The translations under genes and the position numbers were made by a program. From contig JBMNTQ010000105.1 of the NCBI GenBank assembly GCA_050945815.1, positions 1-7,319 on the forward strand: a stretch of 7,319 bases of DNA. The letters are read 5' to 3'. Positions 1 through 5,655 of this stretch are shown piece by piece. The DNA is from JBMNTQ01 sp050945815. Lineage in GTDB: Bacteria > Bacillota > Clostridia > Christensenellales > JBMNTQ01. Position 1 is the stretch's first letter, and each line of letters begins with the position of its first letter. Under the pieces are notes generated by a model that did no database searches, was not told the origin of the DNA, and worked only from the letters and a program-made list of their open reading frames with translations.

Positions 1-1
1 G

Positions 2-73
2 CATGGTGGCCATGGCGGATGGGGGCGTGGCGGTTGGGGACGCGGGGGACGTGGGGGATGGGGTGGACGGTGA
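2..73 (+). CDS. Possible C-terminal tail of a glycine-rich protein (partial)
   Basis: Read from base 2, this frame gives 23 residues made almost only of Gly, Trp, Arg and His, in a loose H/W-G-x-G-G pattern, and ends at TGA 71-73. The 5' part lies outside the window. A Gly codon at nearly every second position with a regular W/R/H interval looks like a real low-complexity tail, as in small surface or spore-associated Gly-rich proteins. The other two + frames and one minus frame are also open over these bases (Asp/Gly-rich and Pro/Ser/Thr-rich), because the DNA itself is a G-rich degenerate repeat. The frame choice is therefore weak. No function is proposed. Confidence 0.3.
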   Translation, partial: HGGHGGWGRGGWGRGGRGGWGGR

Positions 74-250
74 CAGCGACAGGAAGGTATAGGTTGCATG
101 GCATGGGCTACCTTTCATGATATTTCCGCTTCTTATACGTTCGGTTACATTATTCTATGAGAGGGCAGGGAAAAGGGTGTGCATGACGATAACGCCGGGA
201 CGCAGGAAACGGTTGATTTGAAAGAAAAAGGGCAGAGGATGAATACTGCG
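74..250. other. Intergenic stretch without a recognisable gene
   Basis: Between the possible Gly-rich tail and the gpsA promoter I see no gene. AAGGTA (85-90) can pair with TACCTT about 20 bases downstream (near 109-114), but no T-run follows, so this is not a convincing terminator. A long in-frame extension of gpsA covers 179-358. It has no family similarity at the protein level and contains the likely promoter, so I treat it as non-coding. Confidence 0.5.
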
Positions 251-279
251 TTGCGTTTAAGGATGGCGGGTGCTAAAAT
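251..279 (+). promoter_or_regulatory. Extended -10 sigma-A promoter for the gpsA-SDR unit
   Basis: A -35-like TTGCGT (251-256) lies 17 bp from TAAAAT (274-279), which is preceded by TGC, giving the TGn extended -10 element. The predicted start is near 286, about 73 nt before the gpsA ATG. The -35 matches the consensus at only three of six positions, as is usual where an extended -10 compensates. Its position inside the 5' extension of the gpsA frame argues that translation starts at 359 rather than 179. Confidence 0.55.
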
Positions 280-342
280 ATTCTATATATGTAATAAGCG
301 GATTGTTTTGGAAAAACCGAGCAAAACAGCCGATTTTGTATT

Positions 343-348
343 AGGGAG
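343..348 (+). promoter_or_regulatory. Ribosome binding site fixing the gpsA start at 359
   Basis: AGGGAG lies 10 nt before ATG 359-361. The next residues (MEISVLGCGRWG) are the normal N-terminal Rossmann strand and dinucleotide loop of the family. The upstream start at 179 would add 60 residues unlike any dehydrogenase. Confidence 0.6.
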
Positions 349-358
349 AACGACTGTT

Positions 359-1315
359 ATGGAAATTTCTGTATTGGGATGCGGGCGGTGGGGTTCGTTT
401 CTCGCTTGGTATTTGAACAAGGCTGGTAATCGTGTCTGCCTTTGGGGGCGCAGCGGGTCTGCCAAAATGCAGCAGTTGATGCGTTGCCGCAGGAATGATC
501 TGGTGGAGCTGGGGCCGGAGATTGAATTGACCTGTTATCTGGAGCAGGCGATGGAGGCGGAGGTTTTGGTGATTTCCATTGGCGCCCAGCATGTGCGCGG
601 ATTTGCACGGCAGCTTTGTGCCTACCCTTTAGCGGATAAAACCATCGTATTGTGTATGAAGGGGTTGGAAGAGCACACAGGCAAACGCCTGAGCCAGATT
701 GTGCAGGAAGAAGCGCCGAGCGTTGGGAAGCTGGCTATATGGGTGGGCCCTGGGCATGTGCAGGATTTTGTGCAGCAGGTACCCAATTGTATGGTGATTG
801 ATTCGCAGGATGAGGCAGTTCGAAACAAGCTGGTTAAACAGTTTTCCAGCAGCTTGATTCGTTTTTATTATGGGAATGATATGATTGGCAATGAAATTGG
901 GGCTGCATCTAAGAATGTGATTGGCATTGCCGCCGGTATGCTGGATGGCAAGGGTTATGGCAGCTTGAAAGGGGCGCTGATGTCTCGTGGGACGCGGGAG
1001 ATCGCCAAGCTGATTCAGGCGATGGGAGGAAATGAGCTATCGGCCTATGGGCTGAGCCATCTGGGGGACTATGGTGCGACGGTTTTTTCTCCGTATAGCC
1101 ATAACAAGCGCTTTGGCGAACTTTTTGTGCAGGGGAAGCACTATGACAAGCTGGCGGAAGGGGTGGCGACTTGCGCTGCTATGATGAGCCTGGGGGAGCA
1201 ATATGGCGTGGAGCTGCCGATCTGTCAGGCGGTATATGATGTTACTCATCAGGGGAAAGACCCGGAGAGGGTGTTTGCTTCGCTGTTTGTGCGCAGCCTG
1301 AAACAGGAATTCTAA
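359..1315 (+). CDS. gpsA: GpsA-type NAD(P)-dependent glycerol-3-phosphate dehydrogenase (divergent)
   Basis: Cytoplasmic enzyme expected to reduce dihydroxyacetone phosphate to sn-glycerol 3-phosphate for phospholipid synthesis. The protein has 318 residues from ATG 359, slightly shorter than the usual 330-345. An N-terminal Rossmann fold carries the dinucleotide loop GCGRWG (7-12). KGLE (101-104) is the usual KG(I/L)E segment. The C-terminal all-alpha domain carries SKNVIGIAAGMLDG (184-197), with the family's catalytic lysine at K185. It continues with SRGTREI (209-215), GLSHLGDYGATVFSP (231-245) and NKRFGE (249-254). Several of these are altered: the usual GPSFAxE is GPGHVQDF (130-137), and the usual GLGDLxxTC is HLGDYGATV. 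The fold and the lysine support a dehydrogenase of this family, but the substrate could differ from that of a housekeeping GpsA. The SDR gene follows 13 nt after the stop, so the two are probably co-transcribed. Confidence 0.8.
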   Translation: MEISVLGCGRWGSFLAWYLNKAGNRVCLWGRSGSAKMQQLMRCRRNDLVELGPEIELTCYLEQAMEAEVLVISIGAQHVRGFARQLCAYPLADKTIVLCMKGLEEHTGKRLSQIVQEEAPSVGKLAIWVGPGHVQDFVQQVPNCMVIDSQDEAVRNKLVKQFSSSLIRFYYGNDMIGNEIGAASKNVIGIAAGMLDGKGYGSLKGALMSRGTREIAKLIQAMGGNELSAYGLSHLGDYGATVFSPYSHNKRFGELFVQGKHYDKLAEGVATCAAMMSLGEQYGVELPICQAVYDVTHQGKDPERVFASLFVRSLKQEF

Positions 1316-1328
1316 GCGGAGGGGTGGC

Positions 1329-2075
1329 TTGGCTATGGGAGAGAAAAGGAGCGTGTTGGTTACGGGCGCGTCGCGGGGGATTGGCCGCGCTGCTGCGGTT
1401 GCGTTTGCTGGGGCGGGCTATAATGTAGCGGTGAATTATAATAAATCGAGGCAGGACGCTATGGATTTGGTGGCGGAGTTGGAGCAGCAGGGCGCGTTTG
1501 CCCGGGCTTTTTCTGCGGATGTGGCGGACAGGGCGCAGGTAGATGATATGGTGGGGCAGGCTGTGGAGACTTTTGGAAGCATTGACACGCTGGTGAACAA
1601 CGCTGGGATTGCGGATTGCAGGCTGTTTGGTGAGATCAGTGAGGCGCAGTGGGATGCTATGATGGACGTGCATGTGAAGGGTATGTTCCATTGTACGCAG
1701 GCGCTGCTAAATGGAATGTTGTCGCGCAAAGCGGGTAAAATCATCAATATATCTTCGATATGGGGCATGACGGGGGCTTCCTGTGAGGTGCATTATTCCA
1801 CGGCTAAGGCGGCGGTCATTGGGTTTACGAAGGCGCTGGCAAAGGAACTGGGGCCCAGCAACATCCAGGTGAACTGTGTGGCGCCGGGGGTGATTCATAC
1901 GGACATGAACTGTAAGCTTGAGGAAGAGGATTTGTGTGAATTGCGGGATAAGACGCCGCTGGGCCGGATTGGACGGGCGGAGGAAGTGGCGCATAGTATT
2001 TTGTTTCTGGCGTCGCCGGCCGCAGATTTTATTACCGGTCAGGTGGTCAGCCCCAATGGCGGGTTTGTAATATGA
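1329..2075 (+). CDS. FabG-like short-chain dehydrogenase/reductase (possible EF-P 5-aminopentanone reductase)
   Basis: A classical SDR of 248 residues from TTG 1329, or 246 from ATG 1335. GGAGGGG (1318-1324) suits the TTG by spacing but could serve either start. It carries TGASRGIG (12-19, NADP(H) binding), NNAG (90-93), S143, YSTAK (Y156, K160) and a C-terminal FITGQVVSPNGG segment, all typical of FabG-type 3-oxoacyl-ACP reductases. The residue that is normally the tetrad asparagine is His115 (DVHVKG). The segment SSIWGMTGASCEVHYSTAK, with PLGRIG and SPNGGFVI, resembles from memory the Firmicute group annotated as EF-P 5-aminopentanone reductase (YmfI-like) more than the FabG found in fatty-acid clusters. 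No fatty-acid gene is nearby. It sits 13 nt after gpsA, probably in one operon, and ends at a strong hairpin. The reductase fold is sure; the substrate is not. Confidence 0.85.
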   Translation: MAMGEKRSVLVTGASRGIGRAAAVAFAGAGYNVAVNYNKSRQDAMDLVAELEQQGAFARAFSADVADRAQVDDMVGQAVETFGSIDTLVNNAGIADCRLFGEISEAQWDAMMDVHVKGMFHCTQALLNGMLSRKAGKIINISSIWGMTGASCEVHYSTAKAAVIGFTKALAKELGPSNIQVNCVAPGVIHTDMNCKLEEEDLCELRDKTPLGRIGRAEEVAHSILFLASPAADFITGQVVSPNGGFVI

Positions 2076-2098
2076 GGGGGAAATTTTGAATACAGTAT

Positions 2099-2134
2099 AA
2101 AAAAGGCTTCGACAATTTGTCGGAGCCTTTTGTG
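2099..2134. terminator. Bidirectional intrinsic terminator between the SDR and gntR genes
   Basis: An almost perfect hairpin spans 2101-2131: an outer 8-bp stem (AAAAGGCT with AGCCTTTT), one T.G wobble, then CGACA paired with TGTCG around a 3-base loop. On the minus strand it is followed by six T (from A 2099-2104), a good terminator for gntR. On the plus strand it ends in TTTT for the gpsA-SDR unit. Confidence 0.85.
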
Positions 2135-2182
2135 ATGAACGAGATTAACGGGCAAGGGTTGGTTTGTTGTGGATAAAGACGC

Positions 2183-2851
2183 TTATTTTGAATGATCGCC
2201 GTTTGGCGGCGGATAATGGGAGAGCAGGGTTTCCATGCTGCGGTGGACATGGGCGCGTATGGCCAAGCGGGCTTCCTGTTCGTTTTCACTGGCGAGTCCG
2301 ATGAGGATTCGCTCGTGATCCTGCTGGGAGAGGGCTGTGAGATCCTCTTTTCCTGTGATCCAATCCATGGACAGGCCGTTCCAGAGATGGGAGAGGAGGA
2401 ACTTGAGCTTCTCGCTGCCGGAGGCTTCCCAAATTGCCAGATGGAAAGCCTGGTTGGCGTCGTTGACCCCTTCCGGGTCGTTCTCCAAAATGGCCGCCTG
2501 GCCTTGGCTGTGTGCCTGCCGCAGTTTGTCTAGAGGGGCTTTTCTGCGGCTGGCGCGAGCAATGGCTTCATCCTCTAATAGCAGACGTATTTCGTAATGA
2601 TCGCGGATGGTTTCCGGCGTAATGCCCAGAACTTGTGCGCCGCGGTTGGGCAAAAGGCGAATCAGTCCTTCGGAAGCCAGAAGTTGGAAGGCTTCCCGTA
2701 CCGGCGTACGCGACATGCCTACTTGTTGGGCGACTGCGTCCAACGTAAGCCATTGGCCTTGGACAAAATCGCCGGATAGGATAGCCTGACGCAGGATAGA
2801 AGCAACCTGTTCTCTGGCAGGCAGCATTTTTATCTGTTTGAGCTTTAGCAT
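2183..2851 (-). CDS. GntR-family transcriptional regulator, FadR/FCD subfamily
   Basis: DNA-binding regulator of 222 residues, the usual length for FCD-type GntR proteins. An N-terminal winged helix-turn-helix occupies about residues 10-75, with recognition region SRTPVREAFQLLASEGLI (48-65) and wing LLPNRGAQV. The C-terminal helical FCD ligand domain covers about 80-210. Histidines H137 (NQAFH), H179 (QQDHE) and H201 (AHVH) sit where the FCD family binds a metal that holds a small carboxylate effector. The start is fixed by AGGAGG (2865-2860) 8 nt upstream. The gene lies downstream of the pyridoxal kinase on the same strand but has its own promoter. It is not of the MocR/PdxR type that controls PLP genes. 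No catabolic gene adjoins it, so effector and targets are unknown. Confidence 0.9.
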   Translation of the reverse strand: MLKLKQIKMLPAREQVASILRQAILSGDFVQGQWLTLDAVAQQVGMSRTPVREAFQLLASEGLIRLLPNRGAQVLGITPETIRDHYEIRLLLEDEAIARASRRKAPLDKLRQAHSQGQAAILENDPEGVNDANQAFHLAIWEASGSEKLKFLLSHLWNGLSMDWITGKEDLTALSQQDHERILIGLASENEQEARLAIRAHVHRSMETLLSHYPPPNGDHSK

Positions 2852-2877
2852 GGCTATTGCCTCCTGAAAGCTTGTTG

Positions 2878-2894
2878 GATAATTCTATTTTATC
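2878..2894. promoter_or_regulatory. Candidate operator (GATAA-N7-TTATC) over the gntR -10 and start site
   Basis: An inverted repeat with 5-bp arms GATAA (2878-2882) and TTATC (2890-2894) and a 7-base centre overlaps the -10 box and the predicted transcription start. That is a natural place for autorepression by the GntR protein. Arms this short and AT-rich can occur by chance. Confidence 0.3.
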
Positions 2895-2915
2895 ACTGGG
2901 GATTAGGCTCGTCAA
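2887..2915 (-). promoter_or_regulatory. Sigma-A promoter of the gntR gene
   Basis: On the minus strand TTGACG (2915-2910) is separated by exactly 17 bp from TAAAAT (2892-2887). Both hexamers match the consensus at five of six positions. The predicted start lies near 2880, giving a leader of about 30 nt with AGGAGG in it. This uncouples gntR from the upstream kinase gene. Confidence 0.75.
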
Positions 2916-2961
2916 TGTGTGCGTTCTCGTGCCCACCAGATGCAAGCCGGAAGCCGGGCAG

Positions 2962-2978
2962 GCGGAAAGATTTTCCGC
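2962..2978. repeat. Inverted repeat between the pyridoxal kinase and gntR genes
   Basis: GCGGAAA (2962-2968) and TTTCCGC (2972-2978) flank a 3-base centre. The repeat lies 24 bp beyond the kinase stop codon and about 47 bp upstream of the gntR -35. A smaller CCGG-AAG-CCGG repeat follows just downstream in the minus-strand direction. Neither is followed by a T-run, so this could be a weak or Rho-type 3' end for the kinase mRNA, an RNA-stabilising hairpin, or a protein-binding site. Confidence 0.4.
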
Positions 2979-3001
2979 TGATCAAACTATGCCAAAAGAG
3001 C

Positions 3002-3853
3002 TTAAACGGGGTTGTTTGAGAAAAGACCTGTGCGCAGCAGGTGGAGATAGGGTTCGAAGCAGGTGCCTCGCCGGTTGTAGTCGGCGTAGAGCTTGCTTTT
3101 CTCCATGGCAAAATGGACAAAAGCCGCAGCGCTGTCTACGCTTTGGTAGAGGCTATGGCCCCGAACCAGACCGCCGGATAGGACGCTGGCAAATAAGTCG
3201 CCGGTGCCGTGCATATGGTAGGGCAGGAGGGGGACGCTGCGTTCTTGGTAGCCCTGCTCATCTAAGACGCAGTTGAGCAGCGCACCGCCTCGTTCGATGC
3301 CGGTGATGATGACGCTTTTGGCGCCCAGGGCAGCGATTTTGTCAGCGAGGCGGGAGATGTCGGCGCAGGAGACTTGGTCGGGCTGATAGGGCTCGTTGGC
3401 TAGGATGCAGGCTTCTGTGTAGTTGGGTGTTACGACATCGGCGATGGCAGCCAGCATCTTCATGCTTTCACACATCTGCGATGTGTAGGTTTTGTAGACT
3501 TTGCCGTGATCGGCCATGACAGGGTCGATGATGATGCGGCCCGGCGAAAAGCGGCTGATTAGATCGCGGACGAGGTGGATTTGATGTTCGGAGCCCAAAA
3601 AGCCGCTGTAGAATGCGTCGAAGCGAAGGCCTAGCTCGGCCCAATGGCGGATATAGCCTTCCATATGGGGCGTGAAATCCAGGAGAGTGAAGCCTTGGAA
3701 GGAAGTATTGGCAGACAGTACGGCTGTAGGCAGCGGACAGACTTCTACGCCGCAAGCGGATAATACCGGCAGCGCTATGGTCAGCGCGCATTTGCCGAAA
3801 CCTGAAAGATCGTGGGCCGCGGCGATGCGCGGCAATGTGTAGCCCTGTTGCAT
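3002..3853 (-). CDS. Pyridoxal/pyridoxamine kinase (PdxK/PdxY type, ribokinase superfamily)
   Basis: Cytoplasmic salvage enzyme that phosphorylates the 5'-hydroxyl of pyridoxal, pyridoxamine or pyridoxine with ATP to make the PLP cofactor precursor. The protein has 283 residues, normal for the family. It shows the N-terminal substrate segment HDLSGFGKCALT (14-25), FYSGFLGS (81-88), DPVMADHGK (110-118), TPNYTEA (142-148) and VIITGIERGG (181-190). Near the C-terminus, HGTGDLF (215-221) holds the anion-hole glycines and the catalytic base D219. The end of the protein shows no obvious truncation. ATG 3853-3851 is preceded by AGGGGG (3868-3863) at 9 nt. The gene is transcribed away from hydF and towards gntR. 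Choice among pyridoxal, pyridoxamine and hydroxymethylpyrimidine as preferred substrate cannot be made from sequence alone, but the motifs are those usually called pyridoxamine kinase in Firmicutes. Confidence 0.88.
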   Translation of the reverse strand: MQQGYTLPRIAAAHDLSGFGKCALTIALPVLSACGVEVCPLPTAVLSANTSFQGFTLLDFTPHMEGYIRHWAELGLRFDAFYSGFLGSEHQIHLVRDLISRFSPGRIIIDPVMADHGKVYKTYTSQMCESMKMLAAIADVVTPNYTEACILANEPYQPDQVSCADISRLADKIAALGAKSVIITGIERGGALLNCVLDEQGYQERSVPLLPYHMHGTGDLFASVLSGGLVRGHSLYQSVDSAAAFVHFAMEKSKLYADYNRRGTCFEPYLHLLRTGLFSNNPV

Positions 3854-3926
3854 GAAAAACTGCCCCCTGCGGTAGGCGCCGCCCCGATTTTGCTGGAGGA
3901 GACCGCCTTGATTTCAGAATAATATA

Positions 3927-3955
3927 ATACTATTCTATATACGAAGATTTTGCAA
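3927..3955 (-). promoter_or_regulatory. Probable promoter of the pyridoxal kinase gene
   Basis: On the minus strand TTGCAA (3955-3950) lies 17 bp from TAGTAT (3932-3927), in a strongly AT-rich block with overlapping alternatives such as TATTAT. The predicted leader is about 65 nt. It contains GCGGT and ACCGC arms that could form a hairpin ahead of the Shine-Dalgarno. The -10 match is only four of six. Confidence 0.45.
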
Positions 3956-4027
3956 GAAGATGTTCGAACAAACACGATTGCAAGCGTGTTACAAGAGAAA
4001 AGAATGAAGAGATGGCGGTGATTGGCC

Positions 4028-4056
4028 TTGACAGCGGTTTTGACCGTTGGTAAAAT
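4028..4056 (+). promoter_or_regulatory. Strong sigma-A promoter upstream of hydF
   Basis: A perfect TTGACA (4028-4033) lies 17 bp from TAAAAT (4051-4056), the best promoter in the window, with a predicted start near 4063. Its spacer holds CGGT-N4-ACCG (4035-4046), a small inverted repeat placed where a repressor could block polymerase. The hydF ATG lies about 357 nt downstream of this start, and I find no good promoter nearer to it. Confidence 0.75.
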
Positions 4057-4062
4057 CAAATT

Positions 4063-4231
4063 GAGAGAACAGCAAACTTGCCGAGAAGATTCTTTGCAAT
4101 TTGCAGGATAATTTCAGCTTTATTACCTGACAGAAAAGCGGCGGCTGATTTGGAAGGGAGTAATTCATAGCGCAAAGCTTTTCTTATGCTATTGATGCCT
4201 TCCTGTCTGCTTTTCGGGGAAGGCGTTTTTT
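4063..4231 (+). ncRNA. Candidate small RNA or attenuated leader upstream of hydF
   Basis: About 170 nt lie between the strong promoter and an intrinsic terminator, with no meaningful ORF. Visible elements are GCAA-AC-TTGC near the 5' end (4072-4081), a tandem TTTGCA (4093-4098 and 4100-4105), and ATAGC paired with GCTAT (4167-4171 with 4188-4192). In addition, CCGAGAAG (4081-4088) is complementary, with one G.U, to CTTTTCGG (4210-4217) in the terminator loop. That last pairing links the 5' and 3' ends, as in a closed sRNA or a switchable leader. It does not match any riboswitch consensus I know. It may be a free-standing sRNA or the regulated leader of hydFE; transcription itself is inferred. 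Confidence 0.4.
4196..4231 (+). terminator. Intrinsic terminator ending the hydF-upstream transcript
   Basis: GCCTTCC (4197-4203) pairs with GGAAGGC (4218-4224), extended by a T.G wobble, around a 14-base loop. It is followed at once by six T (4226-4231). It lies 190 bp before the hydF start and in the same direction, so transcripts from the 4028-4056 promoter should end here unless read-through is allowed. Confidence 0.75.
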
Positions 4232-4375
4232 GTATCGGTTGCGGGAAGGGGAAGCTGGAGCCTTTGCGCAGGAAGATTGGGGCTTTTTCTGAAAGCTTCT
4301 GGAAGTTTTAGATGGAGAATGTTTTGGTAAGCAATGAAGCGGAGCGAGGGCAGGATGGATGATTGCCGGACGGGG

Positions 4376-4401
4376 GAAACCTTGGGGAAGGGTTCTTTTT
4401 T
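4376..4401 (+). terminator. Terminator-like hairpin abutting the hydF Shine-Dalgarno (possible attenuator)
   Basis: GAAACCTT (4376-4383) pairs with AAGGGTTC (4388-4395) with one internal A.G mismatch around a GGGG loop. Six T follow (4396-4401), and the hydF Shine-Dalgarno region begins at 4402. The stem is short and only moderately stable. Its location is what one expects of a transcription attenuator or of a structure that affects ribosome access. Positions 4232-4375, before it, contain no gene and no convincing promoter. Confidence 0.4.
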
Positions 4402-4419
4402 GGAGAGGAGTGAGGGAAT

Positions 4420-5655
4420 ATGGCTGGGGATTTAAACAAAACGCCTCGGGCGGTGCGGATGCATATTGCTTTTTTCGGAAAGCGGAACGCTGGGAAATCC
4501 AGCTTGATTAATGCAATAACGGGCCAGGAGATTGCTATTGTTTCGGATGTCAAGGGTACGACAACTGACCCTGTTTATAAATCCATGGAGATTTTACCCC
4601 TGGGCCCTTGTGAGTTGATTGATACCGCTGGGCTGGACGACGATACGGCCTTGGGGGTGTTGCGTATGCAGAAATCTATGGCTGTTTTAAATAAAACGGA
4701 TTTGGCTGTTTTTGTAACCGATGCGCTTGTGCCTATGGATGAAAAGGACGAGGAGATTATCCGGCGCATTCAGGCTAAGAATGTACCCTTGATTATTGCT
4801 GTGAACAAGGGGGATTTGGGGAAAGCGCCGGTGGGGGACATTCAGCGGCGGTTTGCTGCCAAGACCCTGCTGGTTTCCGCTGAGACGGGGTATGGAATTG
4901 GACAATTGATTGAGGCGATGGCTGCCCTGGCCCCCAAGAGCGGGGAGGCAGAGCGCATTCTTGGGGACTTGATTGGCCCGGGGGATTTTGTGGTGTTGGT
5001 GACGCCTATTGACGAGTCGGCTCCTAAGGGCAGGCTGATTTTGCCCCAGCAACAGGTGATTCGGGATATTTTGGAGAGCGACGCGATTGCTGTCGTTACC
5101 AAGGGGCATGAATTGCAGCAAACCTTTTCTTCTCTGGCCCGGAAGCCCAAGCTGGTGATTACGGATTCGCAGGTGTTTTTTCAGGTGGCGGCGGATACAC
5201 CTGAGGATATTATGTTGACATCGTTTTCTATTCTGTTTGCCCGCTTCAAGGGCAACTTGAACGAGCTTGTGAAGGGCGCGGCGTCGATTGGGCGGCTGCG
5301 ATCTGGGGACAAAATCTTAATTGCAGAGGCTTGTACCCATCATCAGCAGGCTGATGACATTGGGCGGGTGAAGATTCCTCGCTGGCTGCGCCAGATGACG
5401 GGGCAAGAGCTGGACTTTGAGTTTGTATCCGGCGGGACCTTTGGAAAAGATTTGGAGAAATATGCCTTAATTGTGCATTGCGGCGGCTGTATGATCAATC
5501 GCAGGGAGATGGTTTATCGGGTGGAGACTGCGCAGGCTCATGGGGTGCCTATTGTGAATTACGGGGTGCTGATTGCTTGTGTGCAGGGGATATTGGATCG
5601 GGTTTTACAGCCTTTTCCATTGGAAAAAGCGACATGGGAGGAGATGCAGGGATGA
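4420..5655 (+). CDS. hydF: [FeFe]-hydrogenase maturation GTPase and scaffold HydF
   Basis: HydF binds the 2Fe precursor of the H-cluster and delivers it to apo-[FeFe]-hydrogenase in the cytoplasm. The protein has 411 residues, the usual size. An N-terminal Era/TrmE-like GTPase domain shows the P-loop GKRNAGKS (20-27), the switch segment KGTTTDP (45-51), DTAG (68-71), NKGD (129-132) and SAE (153-155). A central dimerisation region follows. The C-terminal Fe-S domain carries the family's signature ligands: C305-x-H307, then H353-C354-x2-C357, 45 residues later. All GTPase and cluster residues are intact. The ATG at 4420 is preceded by AGGAG (4406-4410) at 9 nt. The stop codon overlaps the hydE start as ATGA. 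Expression may depend on the long upstream leader. Confidence 0.97.
   Translation: MAGDLNKTPRAVRMHIAFFGKRNAGKSSLINAITGQEIAIVSDVKGTTTDPVYKSMEILPLGPCELIDTAGLDDDTALGVLRMQKSMAVLNKTDLAVFVTDALVPMDEKDEEIIRRIQAKNVPLIIAVNKGDLGKAPVGDIQRRFAAKTLLVSAETGYGIGQLIEAMAALAPKSGEAERILGDLIGPGDFVVLVTPIDESAPKGRLILPQQQVIRDILESDAIAVVTKGHELQQTFSSLARKPKLVITDSQVFFQVAADTPEDIMLTSFSILFARFKGNLNELVKGAASIGRLRSGDKILIAEACTHHQQADDIGRVKIPRWLRQMTGQELDFEFVSGGTFGKDLEKYALIVHCGGCMINRREMVYRVETAQAHGVPIVNYGVLIACVQGILDRVLQPFPLEKATWEEMQG

Noticed and set aside
1..118. Minus-strand Pro/Ser/Thr-rich open frame starting at CAT 116-118
   Set aside because: It is open mainly because the plus strand is a G-rich repeat. It has no Shine-Dalgarno that I can see, and the other strand gives the more regular peptide.
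179..358. 60-residue N-terminal extension of the gpsA frame from ATG 179
   Set aside because: It does not resemble the family, contains an extended -10 promoter, and a good Shine-Dalgarno precedes ATG 359, where the Rossmann fold begins.
2192..2533. Plus-strand 113-codon frame antisense to gntR
   Set aside because: It is the mirror of a well-supported GntR gene, with no family features of its own.
3961..3971. GTTCGAAC resembling a tRNA T-loop
   Set aside because: No flanking T-stem, anticodon arm or acceptor stem can be formed around it.
3781..4059. Minus-strand 92-codon frame overlapping the pyridoxal kinase start and the intergenic region
   Set aside because: It overlaps the kinase N-terminus in another frame and spans both promoter regions; its translation shows no recognisable domain.
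4125..4170. TPP- or Mn-riboswitch-like fragments (ACCTGA, CTGATTTGG, GGGAGTA) upstream of hydF
   Set aside because: The remaining conserved blocks of either riboswitch are missing and the order does not fit. I could not assign any known class by eye.
5478..5651. 58-residue N-terminal extension of hydE inside hydF
   Set aside because: It overlaps the conserved HydF C-terminus in another frame. ATG 5652 has its own Shine-Dalgarno and the ATGA overlap, and it gives the normal HydE length.
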